Positions 8,539 to 17,118 of a stretch of DNA of 64,000 bases are shown one piece after another (the first letter of the stretch is position 1; every line of letters starts with the position of its first letter). The DNA comes from Bacteroidota bacterium (GTDB lineage Bacteria; Bacteroidota; Bacteroidia; NS11-12g; UBA955): NCBI GenBank assembly GCA_030682255.1, contig JAUXOK010000021.1, forward strand, positions 29,190-93,189, in the 5' to 3' direction. Made by a program: the position numbers and the translations under genes. The notes under the pieces are model-generated. The model did not search any database and was not told the DNA's origin. It saw only the letters and a program-made list of their open reading frames with translations.

Positions 8539-10686
8539 CTATTTTCTTCTAAACATTTTGGCAATGGTTTTTCCAATTTCATCTAGTTTTTCGAGTGGTT
8601 CAATAAAAGTAGGGTTTTTAAAATCAATTTCTGTTGAATCTGACACACCTGCTTGCATTGGGAATATCAAAATATAACTGGTGTTCATAAAATACTTATT
8701 TAAATAAGAAGGGATTTTACTCATATTTTGATGATATGATGGTTTATCTTTTCTACTTAAAACAATGATAAGATTATCATCTTTGTTAAACTCTCTCGCT
8801 AAAATTAAAAAATCATCCCAATCATTAAATACTTCGAATACGCAATCAATTGGGTGTTTGGTTTGAATTTCTTTTATCACTGAAAGCGTCTCTGTATTTG
8901 CATAAAATAAAAGTTTTGCACCAGAATTTCTTGCAATATTCCACACTTTAATTAACCAAAAAGGAAATCCAATTTCATTTTCTGCATTTTCTGGAACAAT
9001 AATAATGTGTCTTTTAATGGTTCCAAATGGTTGTATGGGTTTATAAATTAAAGTTGTTGTATTGCATTTTGTTAAAATACCCTCTGTTAAATGACCCAAA
9101 AAATTGGATGATATGCCTTTGGAATTATGAAGTCCTAGAATTAAATCTGTTATTTTATTTTCTTTGGCAACACTTGTAATGCCATTAACAATGTTTAAAT
9201 CGTATCTAAGCAATTCGTGTAGATAATTGTCTGTTGCTGAAGCTGTAATGGCTGCTTTGCTCAAAATTTTCTTAGCTAACTTGTCTGTCGAACCATCCGT
9301 AGTATTATTGTCAACAATACTTAATGCATACAAACCGTCTTTGTTTTTCTTCGATTTAATAGTAACACCTAAATTAACCAACTCGTCAGTTGTTTCTATA
9401 TTGTTTATTGGAATAAGAATTTTTTCTTCGCTTTCTTCTTCGTCTGATGTTGAGTCTGTGCTTTCTAATAGTGCAATATTTTTAGCTCCTTTTTGTGCAA
9501 CAAACGAAGCAATGGTACAAGTGAATAATATCATCAGAATTGTTCCGTTTAAAACGCTTTCATTCAAGAGACGAATTGGTTCTCCAGTTGTTGTTTCGCC
9601 AATGATAATGTTATAACCCACCAAAACAGCAGCCAATGTAGCCGCAGCTTGAGCATTGCTTAAACCAAAAATCAATCTTCTTTCATCTGCTGAATATTTA
9701 AAGGTTTTTTGTGTTATCCAAGCCGCCAAAAACTTTGCTGTTGTTGCAATAAAAATCATTACAGCTGCAACCTTTATGGTTTCTATATCTTTAAAAAACA
9801 CGCGATAATCTATCAGCATACCAACACCAATTAAGAAAAAAGGAATAAATATAGCGTTACCAACAAATTCTATGCGGTTCATCAATGGTGATGTGTGTGG
9901 TATTAATCTATTGAGGGCTAAACCAGATAAGAAAGCACCAATAATGGCTTCGATGCCTGCCAATTCAGCTAAAACTGCACCCAAATAAACCATTACCAAT
10001 ACAAAAATATATTGCGAAACATTGTCATCAAAACGCTTAAAAAACCACCTGCCGATCATCGGGAAAATAAACATCACTATCAATCCAAATACGATAATTG
10101 AAACCGATAATCTTACCCAAAATTCGGTGTTAACCTCTCCTGTTGTCATGCCAACAATTACAGCTAATACCAAAAGGGCCAAGGTGTCTGTAATCAAAGT
10201 GCCGCCCACTGTAATATTCACCGCTTTGTTTTTGGTAACACCTAATTTACTAATCAAGGGGTAAGCAATCAAGGTGTGTGAAGCAAACATACTAGCCAAC
10301 AATACTGATGTTGGAATCGAAAACTCCAATAAATAAATCCCGCCTAATATTCCCATAATCATTGGAATAACAAAAGTATATAAACCAAACACCAAGCTTT
10401 TTTGACTATTTTTCTTAAAATCAGCCAAATCTATTTCTAAACCAGCTAGAAACATGATGTATAATAATCCTGCTGTTCCAGATAAAATAATACTACTGTC
10501 TCTTGCCATCAAATTAACACCATTTGGGCCTATAATAGCACCGGCAATAATCAAACCTAGCAAATGAGGAATTTTTATTTTGTTGAGTAAAATTGGCGCA
10601 AATAAAATAATAATCAGTATAAGTAGAAACTTTAACACAGGGTTGGTTAAAGGCAAGGTAGTTTCAAAGATGTTTAGTAATATCAT
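8539..10686 (-). CDS. cation:proton antiporter (CPA2/Kef type) with C-terminal UspA-like region
   Basis: 715 residues. Residues 1-400 carry about 12 hydrophobic segments with the monovalent cation/proton antiporter pattern (LLGLIIAGAIIGPNGVNLM, LLYIMFLAGLEIDLADF, AGIEAIIGAFLSGLALNRLIP, FLIGVGMLIDY). After a short acidic linker (SDEEESEEKI) residues 420-715 form soluble alpha/beta sequence resembling one or two universal-stress-protein folds (ILIPINNIETTDELV, TTTLIYKP ... HIIIVPENAENEIGFP). It exchanges Na+ or K+ for protons across the inner membrane, and the Usp part may sense nucleotides. It is divergent from the next gene. Confidence 0.9.
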   Translation of the reverse strand: MILLNIFETTLPLTNPVLKFLLILIIILFAPILLNKIKIPHLLGLIIAGAIIGPNGVNLMARDSSIILSGTAGLLYIMFLAGLEIDLADFKKNSQKSLVFGLYTFVIPMIMGILGGIYLLEFSIPTSVLLASMFASHTLIAYPLISKLGVTKNKAVNITVGGTLITDTLALLVLAVIVGMTTGEVNTEFWVRLSVSIIVFGLIVMFIFPMIGRWFFKRFDDNVSQYIFVLVMVYLGAVLAELAGIEAIIGAFLSGLALNRLIPHTSPLMNRIEFVGNAIFIPFFLIGVGMLIDYRVFFKDIETIKVAAVMIFIATTAKFLAAWITQKTFKYSADERRLIFGLSNAQAAATLAAVLVGYNIIIGETTTGEPIRLLNESVLNGTILMILFTCTIASFVAQKGAKNIALLESTDSTSDEEESEEKILIPINNIETTDELVNLGVTIKSKKNKDGLYALSIVDNNTTDGSTDKLAKKILSKAAITASATDNYLHELLRYDLNIVNGITSVAKENKITDLILGLHNSKGISSNFLGHLTEGILTKCNTTTLIYKPIQPFGTIKRHIIIVPENAENEIGFPFWLIKVWNIARNSGAKLLFYANTETLSVIKEIQTKHPIDCVFEVFNDWDDFLILAREFNKDDNLIIVLSRKDKPSYHQNMSKIPSYLNKYFMNTSYILIFPMQAGVSDSTEIDFKNPTFIEPLEKLDEIGKTIAKMFRRK

Positions 10687-10817
10687 TTTATAAAATTTAT
10701 AGAGCTAACATTTTGTTTTTTAAAGTAATAGAATCACTGTTTTTGATACTTAATTTAATATAAAACATCGCAAAAATAACCTTTTTATTGGGCGTTTCCT
10801 ATTCTTAACAAAAACTT

Positions 10818-10825
10818 TATATTTG
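10818..10825 (+). promoter_or_regulatory. -7 promoter element TATATTTG
   Basis: TATATTTG matches TAnnTTTG. It lies 92 nt upstream of the signal-peptide start at 10917 and 23 nt upstream of an alternative in-frame ATG at 10848. Confidence 0.5.
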
Positions 10826-10916
10826 CGATAAGAAGTGTAATGATAAGATGAATTTTATGGAGGTAGGTGGTCACCACTGCATAAAGCTTGGCTTGAGAAA
10901 AATCACAGTAATAAAA

Positions 10917-11513
10917 ATGAAAATACAAATATTAAAACTAACGAGTCTACTACTTATTTTTAATAGTATGTATAACCTTGAGGTTTTTTCCCAAAACAAA
11001 AAAATGTATTTTTTTGAAATAGACTCTTCATCAAAAATAAATGAGAATTTAATAATAAGTTTTGAATTAGATTCCAATTGTGTGGAGAAAATAGCCTTTG
11101 GGAAAAATAAATTTTATTTTGAAGACTCGACACATACATATTTAATTAGCATATTTAATAAGGAATTTTTCATTGAAGAGTATTTTTATGAAATAAAAAA
11201 CAAGAAAAAAATATTAGCATTGACTGATGAGAAATTATTTAAAGAGTTTGTTAAAAGAGCCATAAATATTTACGACACTTCAGATTTAAAGCCTATAGTA
11301 TATGTTAATTATCAAGAACAAATTTTTTATTCTGTACATTCTTACAATGATACTATAATTTATTCTTCACCTGCTATTAAAATATCCCTAGATTCAAAAT
11401 TTTTGTCTACAGTTCTAATCAGAAAAAAACATGCACCAATTGGTGATGTAAATAAATCAAATCAAACTATAGATATTTTAAAATCAGTAACCATAAAAAG
11501 AAAAGAAGATTAA
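10917..11513 (+). CDS. secreted hypothetical protein
   Basis: 198 residues starting at a hydrophobic signal peptide (MKIQILKLTSLLLIFNSMYN). The frame is open back to 10848, but that would put 23 mostly polar residues in front of the signal sequence. The mature part is rich in Lys, Ile and Phe, has no cysteines beyond one near the N-terminus and shows no motif I know. The C-terminal segment (KSVTIKRKED) is short and basic, not a T9SS tail. It stands alone between the divergent antiporter gene and the RAYT gene. Function unknown; probably periplasmic. Confidence 0.6.
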   Translation: MKIQILKLTSLLLIFNSMYNLEVFSQNKKMYFFEIDSSSKINENLIISFELDSNCVEKIAFGKNKFYFEDSTHTYLISIFNKEFFIEEYFYEIKNKKKILALTDEKLFKEFVKRAINIYDTSDLKPIVYVNYQEQIFYSVHSYNDTIIYSSPAIKISLDSKFLSTVLIRKKHAPIGDVNKSNQTIDILKSVTIKRKED

Positions 11514-11604
11514 ATTCTCTTGTATGTATACAGCATTGAATGTGTCTCGGTTAAACCGAAACTTCTAAAAAACATTCTATTAGTTCGTGTATCACCAAAA
11601 TGTT

Positions 11605-11612
11605 TATATTTG
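11605..11612 (+). promoter_or_regulatory. -7 promoter element TATATTTG for the RAYT gene
   Basis: TATATTTGCGAT repeats the exact context of the element at 10818. It lies 20 nt before the ATG at 11633 and inside the N-terminal extension of the longer reading frame, so it argues for the shorter start. Confidence 0.5.
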
Positions 11613-11632
11613 CGATTGGATTCTTTATAATA

Positions 11633-12154
11633 ATGAGTTTCAACCCCTCTATACACCATAGAAAATCAATAAGACTAAAAGATTACGATTATTCTAAATC
11701 AGGTTTATATTTTATAACCATTTGTTGCAAAGATAATGCCTGTATTTTCGGTGAGATTTATAACGGTGATATGAATTTGAACAACCTTGGAAACATTGCT
11801 AAAAATTGCTGGTTACAAATTCCAGATCATTTTCCGAACGCCTTTCTACATGAATTTATTATCATGCCAAACCATGTTCATGGAATTATTGAATTGATAA
11901 ATTTGGATGTTACAATATCAGAAACAAATAATGTAAATAAATTTCAAAATATGATTCCAAAATCTATTGGTTCTATTGTGAAAGGATTTAAAATAGGCGT
12001 TACAAAATGGGCAAGAACCAATTCAAATATTGAAACTGTTTGGCATCGAAATTATTACGAAAACATTATTAAAAACCAAATTTCATATCAAAACATATCA
12101 TCTTACGTTGTCAACAATCCAAAAAAATGGCACGATGATAAATTTTTTAAATAA
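11633..12154 (+). CDS. REP-associated tyrosine transposase (RAYT, Y1 transposase family)
   Basis: 173 residues from the ATG at 11633. The N-terminus HHRKSIRLKDYDYSKSGLYFITICC is the family signature. The HUH-type metal site is seen as MPNHVHGII (around residue 83), and the nucleophile tyrosine region is RNYYENIIKN near residue 142. These single-strand nucleases bind and move palindromic REP elements. An array of such palindromes follows directly after the stop codon, as expected for a resident RAYT/REP pair. The ORF extends upstream to 11600, but that start precedes the likely transcription start. Confidence 0.92.
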   Translation: MSFNPSIHHRKSIRLKDYDYSKSGLYFITICCKDNACIFGEIYNGDMNLNNLGNIAKNCWLQIPDHFPNAFLHEFIIMPNHVHGIIELINLDVTISETNNVNKFQNMIPKSIGSIVKGFKIGVTKWARTNSNIETVWHRNYYENIIKNQISYQNISSYVVNNPKKWHDDKFFK

Positions 12155-12161
12155 TGGGTTG

Positions 12162-12304
12162 TTTGGGCAGAAAATTTTCTGCCCAAACGTTTTTCGGTAT
12201 ATGTGGGATTGGGGCAGAAAATTTTCTGCATTATAACCATTTTATTGGGGCAGGATATATTCTGCATTATAACCATTTTATTGGGGCAGAAAATATTCTG
12301 CCCC
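12162..12304. repeat. REP-like palindrome array beside the RAYT gene
   Basis: Four palindromic units share the core GGGGCAGAAAATTTTCTGC. The first (12162-12187) is a perfect 26-bp palindrome TTTGGGCAGAAAA/TTTTCTGCCCAAA. Two 36-bp direct repeats follow (12211-12246 and 12247-12282), each a palindrome plus the spacer ATTATAACCATTTTATT. The last unit (12283-12304) closes with CCCC, again symmetrical. The array lies between the convergent RAYT and rarA genes and can fold into several hairpins, so it may also stop transcription from both sides. Confidence 0.85.
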
Positions 12305-12310
12305 TACGGT

Positions 12311-12332
12311 TATGGGTATATCAATACCCATA
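12311..12332 (-). terminator. hairpin overlapping the rarA stop codon
   Basis: TATGGGTAT-ATCA-ATACCCATA is a 9-bp stem with a 4-base loop that contains part of the rarA stop codon. No long U run follows on the minus strand, so it is a possible rather than a clear terminator. Confidence 0.35.
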
Positions 12333-13583
12333 CTTTTCTTTCCAACGTTTTTTTAAAAATGCCCTTAATTCGTTTTCTTTTGCGTTGTTGCCGGGTTGAT
12401 AATACACCTTACCTTGTATGTCTTGGGGTAAAAATTCTTGTTCTATAAAATTGCCTTCAAATTGATGGGCGTATTGATAGTTTTTTCCGTAATCCAATTG
12501 TTTCATCAAACCGGTTGGTGCGTTTCTTAAATGCAAAGGCACTGGCAAGGCTCCTGTTTGTTTCACATGGTCTAAGGCTTCATTAATGGCTAAATATGAG
12601 GCGTTGCTTTTGGGGCTTGTGGCTAAATAAATGGCACATTGCGACAAAATAATTCTACCTTCTGGCATGCCAATGGTTTGAATAGCTTGCAAAGTGCTAT
12701 TGGCTAATACCAAAGCATTGGGGTTGGCGTTGCCGATGTCTTCTGATGCTAATATTAACATTCTGCGGGCTATAAATTCTGCATTTTCGCCACCTTCTAT
12801 CATCCTGGCTAAATAATACACCGCAGCATTGGGGTCGCTGCCTCGCATACTTTTTATAAAGGCAGAAATTATATTATAATGCTCCTCTCCTGCCCTATCG
12901 TATACAATTTGTTTGGTTTGCAACACCTTTTTAACACTTTGGTCTGTGATGCTCACGTCTTTTTCTGACGACATGCAGAGCATCTCTAAAATATTGAGTA
13001 ATTTTCTACCATCACCACCGCTGTATTGCAGCAAGGCATTGGTTTCTATCAATTCAATGGATTTGGTTTGCAAAAAAGAGTCTTTTTCTATGGCTTGATG
13101 CACCATTTTAAGCAAATCTTCTTTGTTCAATTCTTTTAAAACATACACCTGACATCTGGAAAGCAAGGCATTGTTGACTTCAAATGATGGATTTTCTGTA
13201 GTAGCGCCAATCAATAAAATATTTCCTGATTCTACTCCACCTAATAAAGCATCTTGTTGGCTTTTGTTAAAACGATGTATCTCGTCTAAAAACAAAAGAA
13301 TTTTACCTTTTTCTTTGGCATCTGAAATAATTTTTCTCACATCTGCAACACCTGCATTGATAGCACTGAGCTGAACAAAGGGTAACTGCAAAGTTTCGCC
13401 AATAATTTTTGCTAATGTGGTTTTGCCCACTCCGGGCGGTCCCCAAAATAACAAACTTGGTATTTGCCCGCTTTCAATAAAATTTCTAAGTGGCGAACCC
13501 TCTCCAGTTAAATGTTCTTGACCTACAAATTCATTTAAACTTTTGGGTCTAACTCTTTCGGCAAGCGGTTGATTTAAATTCAT
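12321..13583 (-). CDS. rarA: replication-associated recombination protein A (AAA ATPase, MgsA/RarA)
   Basis: 420 residues from the ATG at 13583 (MNLNQPLAERVRPKSL, the usual family start); an in-frame start at 13616 would overlap the sirtuin gene by 11 bp. Walker A is GPPGVGKTTLAK (about residues 47-58), Walker B LLFLDEIHRF, sensor 1 GATTENPSFEV with LLSRCQ. The C-terminal half has the tetramerisation domain (AFIKSMRGSDPNAAVYYLARMIEGG, LILASEDIGNANP). It acts at stalled replication forks together with RecA and SSB. It is the last gene of the pheS operon. Confidence 0.93.
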   Translation of the reverse strand: MNLNQPLAERVRPKSLNEFVGQEHLTGEGSPLRNFIESGQIPSLLFWGPPGVGKTTLAKIIGETLQLPFVQLSAINAGVADVRKIISDAKEKGKILLFLDEIHRFNKSQQDALLGGVESGNILLIGATTENPSFEVNNALLSRCQVYVLKELNKEDLLKMVHQAIEKDSFLQTKSIELIETNALLQYSGGDGRKLLNILEMLCMSSEKDVSITDQSVKKVLQTKQIVYDRAGEEHYNIISAFIKSMRGSDPNAAVYYLARMIEGGENAEFIARRMLILASEDIGNANPNALVLANSTLQAIQTIGMPEGRIILSQCAIYLATSPKSNASYLAINEALDHVKQTGALPVPLHLRNAPTGLMKQLDYGKNYQYAHQFEGNFIEQEFLPQDIQGKVYYQPGNNAKENELRAFLKKRWKEKYGY

Positions 13584-13605
13584 GGTTTGGTAATGACTTA
13601 AAAGG

Positions 13606-14292
13606 CTAATGTTCATTCAATAATTTATTGACCAACTTGGGTAAAGCATTGGCGGCCGTATCTTTGATTAAATGAATGTTTTTTTGATGGATGTTGTCAT
13701 GACGGTTGGGGTCTATTAACACAATTGGGGTATTTGGTTTCACTTCATGAATCAATCCTGCAGCTGGATAAACCTCCAACGAAGTGCCCACTACAATCAA
13801 CATGTCTGCTTTTTGGGTTATTTCAACTGCTTTTTCAATCATTGGCACCGATTCACCAAACCAAACGATAAAAGGTCTTAAAATCGTTCCTTTGGGGCAT
13901 TTTTCGCCATGTTTGACACTTTTATAACCCACATCGTACAGGTCTGTTTCAAATTTAACACTTCTAAGCTTGGTTAATTCACCATGCAAATGAATAATTT
14001 GAGTGCTTCCAGCTCTTTCGTGAAGATCGTCTACATTTTGGGTAATAATTATAACTTCATGTTTGACTTCTAGAGATTTTAAGGCTAAATGACCCTCGTT
14101 GGGTTTTACCACTGACAATTGCTCGCGTCTTTGGTTATAAAACAATGTTACCAATTCAGGATTGCGATGCCAAGCTTCTGGTGTTGCCACATCTTCTATT
14201 CTGTGATTTTCCCATAAACCATCTGAGTCTCTGAATGTTTTGATTCCACTTTCAGCACTCATGCCTGCTCCTGTTAATACAACTATTTTCAT
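13606..14292 (-). CDS. cobB: NAD-dependent protein deacylase, SIR2 family (sirtuin)
   Basis: 228 residues. The NAD-binding motif is GAGMSAESGIKTFRDSDGLW, followed by TQNVDDLHERAGS and the catalytic His in HLHGEL; VWFGESVP and VGTSLEVYPAAGL complete the Rossmann part. The YNQRR near residue 52 resembles the Tyr-x-x-Arg pocket of SIRT5-type (desuccinylase) sirtuins. The small domain lacks the four-cysteine zinc site: only one Cys (GEKCPKG) is present, which is common in Bacteroidota homologues. The gene overlaps the glycosyltransferase stop by 4 bp (ATGA), so the two are translationally coupled. Confidence 0.92.
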   Translation of the reverse strand: MKIVVLTGAGMSAESGIKTFRDSDGLWENHRIEDVATPEAWHRNPELVTLFYNQRREQLSVVKPNEGHLALKSLEVKHEVIIITQNVDDLHERAGSTQIIHLHGELTKLRSVKFETDLYDVGYKSVKHGEKCPKGTILRPFIVWFGESVPMIEKAVEITQKADMLIVVGTSLEVYPAAGLIHEVKPNTPIVLIDPNRHDNIHQKNIHLIKDTAANALPKLVNKLLNEH

Positions 14293-15308
14293 GGTGCTAC
14301 TTCACTGAAAAATTGGCGTTTTTTTACATAATGTGCTAAGGCAATACTTTCTTTTAAAACCAATTCACTGGAATAAACATTTGTTTGGGTTTTATTTCTT
14401 TTTTTATACCAATATCTCAATTTGAATATAAAATGTCTGTGTGCTTTTGCTACAGCAAAAAAATCTTTTGTTTTTCCTTGAAACAACCATCTATAAGCCG
14501 CTATGTGGTCAAGTATCAAACGCATGATGATGATTGGAATAAGTTTTTTGGTAGGTAAATTTTTAATCAATAAAATCAAACCATTTCTAAAATTGTAATA
14601 CGTTTTTCTAGGATTGGTTTTTTGAAGCGTCCCCCCTCCTACGTGATAAACTTTACTTTCTGGGCAAACCATCACTTTATAACCCAGGTTTTGAATTCGC
14701 CAACAGAAATCTATTTCTTCCATATGGGCAAAAAAATCTTCATCTAAACCCCCAACTTCATGATACAATTTTGCATTCACAAACATAGCTGCTCCTGTAG
14801 CCCAAAAAACTTGTTTTACGTTATCGTATTGACCTTTGTCTTCTTCTAAACTTTCAAAAATTCTACCTCTACAAAATGGAAATCCATATTTATCAATATA
14901 TCCACCTGAAGCACCAGCGTATTCAAAAAATGATTTAGATTTATAATCTAATATTTTAGGTTGAATAGCAGCAATATTTTTATCTGATTCTGCTAAATTT
15001 ACCAAAGGTTGAAGCCAATTTTCATCCACTTCTACATCACTGTTTAACAACACATAATAATCTGCTTCTACCAGTTTTAAACCTCTGTTATATCCTCCTG
15101 TAAAGCCATAATTATTTTCTAATTGTATAATTCTAACCCCTTTGAAATTTTCTTTGATATAGTTTACAGAATCATCGGTTGAAGCATTATCAATAACAAC
15201 AACTTCTAAATTTGTATAATTAGTTTGTATAACTTTTATTAAAAATTTCTTTAAAAAATCAACGGTATTGAAATTAAGTATAACAACGGCAACTTTTGGC
15301 ATCATCAT
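14289..15308 (-). CDS. glycosyltransferase family 2 (rhamnosyltransferase-like)
   Basis: 339 residues with the GT-A fold: VAVVILNFNTVDFLKKF, VVIDNASTDDSV, then GFTGGYNRGL and the metal-binding LLNSDVEVDENWL. The segment EEIDFCWRIQNLGYKV holds the ED-like catalytic region of GT2 enzymes that add deoxyhexoses or similar to lipid- or protein-linked glycans at the inner face of the membrane. Three ATG codons in a row start the gene; the first overlaps the upstream stop (ATGA). No other glycan genes are near, so the acceptor is unknown. Confidence 0.88.
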   Translation of the reverse strand: MMMPKVAVVILNFNTVDFLKKFLIKVIQTNYTNLEVVVIDNASTDDSVNYIKENFKGVRIIQLENNYGFTGGYNRGLKLVEADYYVLLNSDVEVDENWLQPLVNLAESDKNIAAIQPKILDYKSKSFFEYAGASGGYIDKYGFPFCRGRIFESLEEDKGQYDNVKQVFWATGAAMFVNAKLYHEVGGLDEDFFAHMEEIDFCWRIQNLGYKVMVCPESKVYHVGGGTLQKTNPRKTYYNFRNGLILLIKNLPTKKLIPIIIMRLILDHIAAYRWLFQGKTKDFFAVAKAHRHFIFKLRYWYKKRNKTQTNVYSSELVLKESIALAHYVKKRQFFSEVAP

Positions 15309-15691
15309 GGTGTTTCGGTTGCTGGTTTGGTTATTTCATAAGGTATAAATACAAACTGTCCGCCCAATTCAGTGATTAAAAAAACACAAATATGAGTTTC
15401 TGGATTCTTGTAAGTGGCTTTAAATTTTCCTTCGTTTTTTGCTAATACTATTTTCTTTTCTACAAACTCTTCTAAAGTGCTAGCTTGAATACTAAATGTG
15501 GTACCTAATTCATCTTTGTCTAAAATCATTTCACCTAGTTTAATTTCTCCTCTATGTGCAACAAAAATTGGAAATTTACTAAATCCTTCTTTGATGATAT
15601 CTTCGCTTACTTCTTTAATAGATTCTTTAAATAAATTTAAATCTAAACTCAATAAATTTAATATTTTTTTTAAAAGTTCTTCTTGTGTCAT
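15305..15691 (-). CDS. conserved hypothetical protein in the pheS operon
   Basis: 128 residues, no signal peptide or membrane segment. The first 40 residues look helical (EELLKKILNLLSLDLNLFKESIKEV); the rest alternates beta-like strands (KFPIFVAHRGEIKLGEMI, THICVFLITELGGQFVFIPYE). I recognise no catalytic motif. Similar short proteins occur in Bacteroidota genomes, but I cannot name a function. It begins 6 bp after pheS ends and overlaps the glycosyltransferase by 4 bp, so it is co-transcribed with both. Confidence 0.75.
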   Translation of the reverse strand: MTQEELLKKILNLLSLDLNLFKESIKEVSEDIIKEGFSKFPIFVAHRGEIKLGEMILDKDELGTTFSIQASTLEEFVEKKIVLAKNEGKFKATYKNPETHICVFLITELGGQFVFIPYEITKPATETP

Positions 15692-15697
15692 ATTCTA

Positions 15698-16711
15698 TTA
15701 AAATTGTTGTAAAAACCTCAAATCATTTTCAAACATTTGACGAATATCTTTGATACCATATTTCAGCATAGTGATTCTATCTATTCCCATTCCAAAAGCA
15801 AAACCTGAATATTTTTCAGGGTCTATTTTACAATTAATTAATACATTCGGATCTACCATTCCACAACCTAAAATTTCTAACCAACCTGTACCTTTTGTTA
15901 AACGGTAATCTTGTTCTGTTGCGGTTCCTAAAAATATATCCATTTCAGCACTAGGTTCTGTAAAAGGGAAATAGGAAGGGCGGAATCTAATTTCTCTTTC
16001 ACCAAAAAATTGAGATACAAAATAATACAAGGTTTGTTTTAAATCAGCAAAACTTACATTTTCATCAATATATAAACCTTCTATTTGATGAAAAAAACAA
16101 TTTGAACGAGCAGAAACCGCTTCATTTCTATATACTCTACCTGGCATCAGCGAACGGATTGGCGGTCTTTCATTTTCCATCAATCTAATTTGAACACTGC
16201 TGGTATGGGTTCTTAAAGCAAAATTTCCTTGTGGATCTTGATTTACAAAAAAAGTATCTTGCATATCTCTTGCTGGATGATTTTCTGCAAAATTTAAAGA
16301 AGAAAAATTATGCCATTCATCTTCAATTTCTGGTCCGTAGGCCACAGAAAATCCAATTTTATTAAAAATATCTATAATTTCTTTTTTAACAAGATTGATA
16401 GGGTGTAGAGAACCTATTTTAAAAGCATTAACAGGTAATGAATTATCAAAAGCTTGAGTTTGAGTATTTGATTTTTTTTCGTATTTTTCTTTAGCTGATT
16501 CTAATATTGCTTCCGTTTCTTGTCGCAAAATATTCAACTGTTTTCCAACCTCTCTTTTTTCTTCGCCAGAAATTAATTTAAATTGTTCGAATAAATCATT
16601 GATATGTCCTTTTTTGGATAAAAATTTAATTCTAAATTCTTCCAAAGAATTTTCATTTTCAATTTGGAATGATTTTATTAAATTTCGTAATTCATTAATC
16701 TGATCTAACAT
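15698..16711 (-). CDS. pheS: phenylalanine--tRNA ligase alpha subunit
   Basis: 337 residues, full length. An N-terminal coiled coil (residues 1-85) is followed by the class II core: RTHTSSVQIR, motif 2 GRVYRNEAVSARSNCFFHQIEG, GCGMVDPNVL and motif 3 GFAFGMGIDRITMLKYGI. It charges tRNA-Phe as an alpha2/beta2 enzyme; pheT is not in the window, so the subunits are encoded apart. The ATG lies 5 nt after a TACTTTTG promoter element, so this mRNA is probably leaderless. It heads the operon running to rarA. Confidence 0.97.
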   Translation of the reverse strand: MLDQINELRNLIKSFQIENENSLEEFRIKFLSKKGHINDLFEQFKLISGEEKREVGKQLNILRQETEAILESAKEKYEKKSNTQTQAFDNSLPVNAFKIGSLHPINLVKKEIIDIFNKIGFSVAYGPEIEDEWHNFSSLNFAENHPARDMQDTFFVNQDPQGNFALRTHTSSVQIRLMENERPPIRSLMPGRVYRNEAVSARSNCFFHQIEGLYIDENVSFADLKQTLYYFVSQFFGEREIRFRPSYFPFTEPSAEMDIFLGTATEQDYRLTKGTGWLEILGCGMVDPNVLINCKIDPEKYSGFAFGMGIDRITMLKYGIKDIRQMFENDLRFLQQF

Positions 16712-17118
16712 GATTGCAAAAGTAGTTTAAATTTTAATTGTTCAATAATGGCTTATCAACTATTCAATAATAGAATATATTTATTTTAAAAATATAGTAT
16801 TGTATTATAGCTGTGTGGATATCGTGATAAGTTGCTTAAATTTTATTTAAAATAATCTAATTAATAACTTATCCATAGTATTTTATACTTATATTATTTT
16901 TCAATTAACTCAATATTAATATTTTATATACTTTTTAAACATATTAACATTTGTGTTATTTATTTTTGTGTATCGCTTGTCAATTGCTAATAACCTTCTA
17001 TTTATTCTATAGTTATTAACTTTTTTTATGAGTTGTTAGTTTAATTTTACATCAATTAAAGTTAATCTACATATTTAATAATTATCACCAATAGATGTTG
17101 TTAATTATGTTGAAAAAT
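16712..17118. other. AT-rich intergenic region with DnaA-box-like sites (candidate origin)
   Basis: About 400 bp without a gene and clearly richer in A/T than its surroundings. It contains four partial matches to the DnaA box TTATCCACA: TTATCAACT (16753-16761, 7/9), TGTGGATAT read in reverse (16814-16822, 8/9), TTATCCATA (16869-16877, 8/9) and TTATCACCA (17082-17090, 7/9). Together with parS-like sites 3-4 kb away beside mnmG, this is the best origin candidate in the window, but the boxes are imperfect and no dnaA or dnaN gene is present. Confidence 0.35.
16717..16724 (-). promoter_or_regulatory. -7 promoter element TACTTTTG of the pheS operon, leaderless arrangement
   Basis: On the minus strand TACTTTTG-CAATC-ATG: five bases separate the element from the pheS start codon. 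A TTGA in the -33 region lies 17 bases further upstream. Confidence 0.65.

Noticed and set aside
12154..12448. Several plus-strand reading frames over the palindrome array and the end of rarA
   Set aside because: They translate the repeats (recurring IIGAE/HYNHFIGA text) and run antisense through rarA; no start signal or family match.
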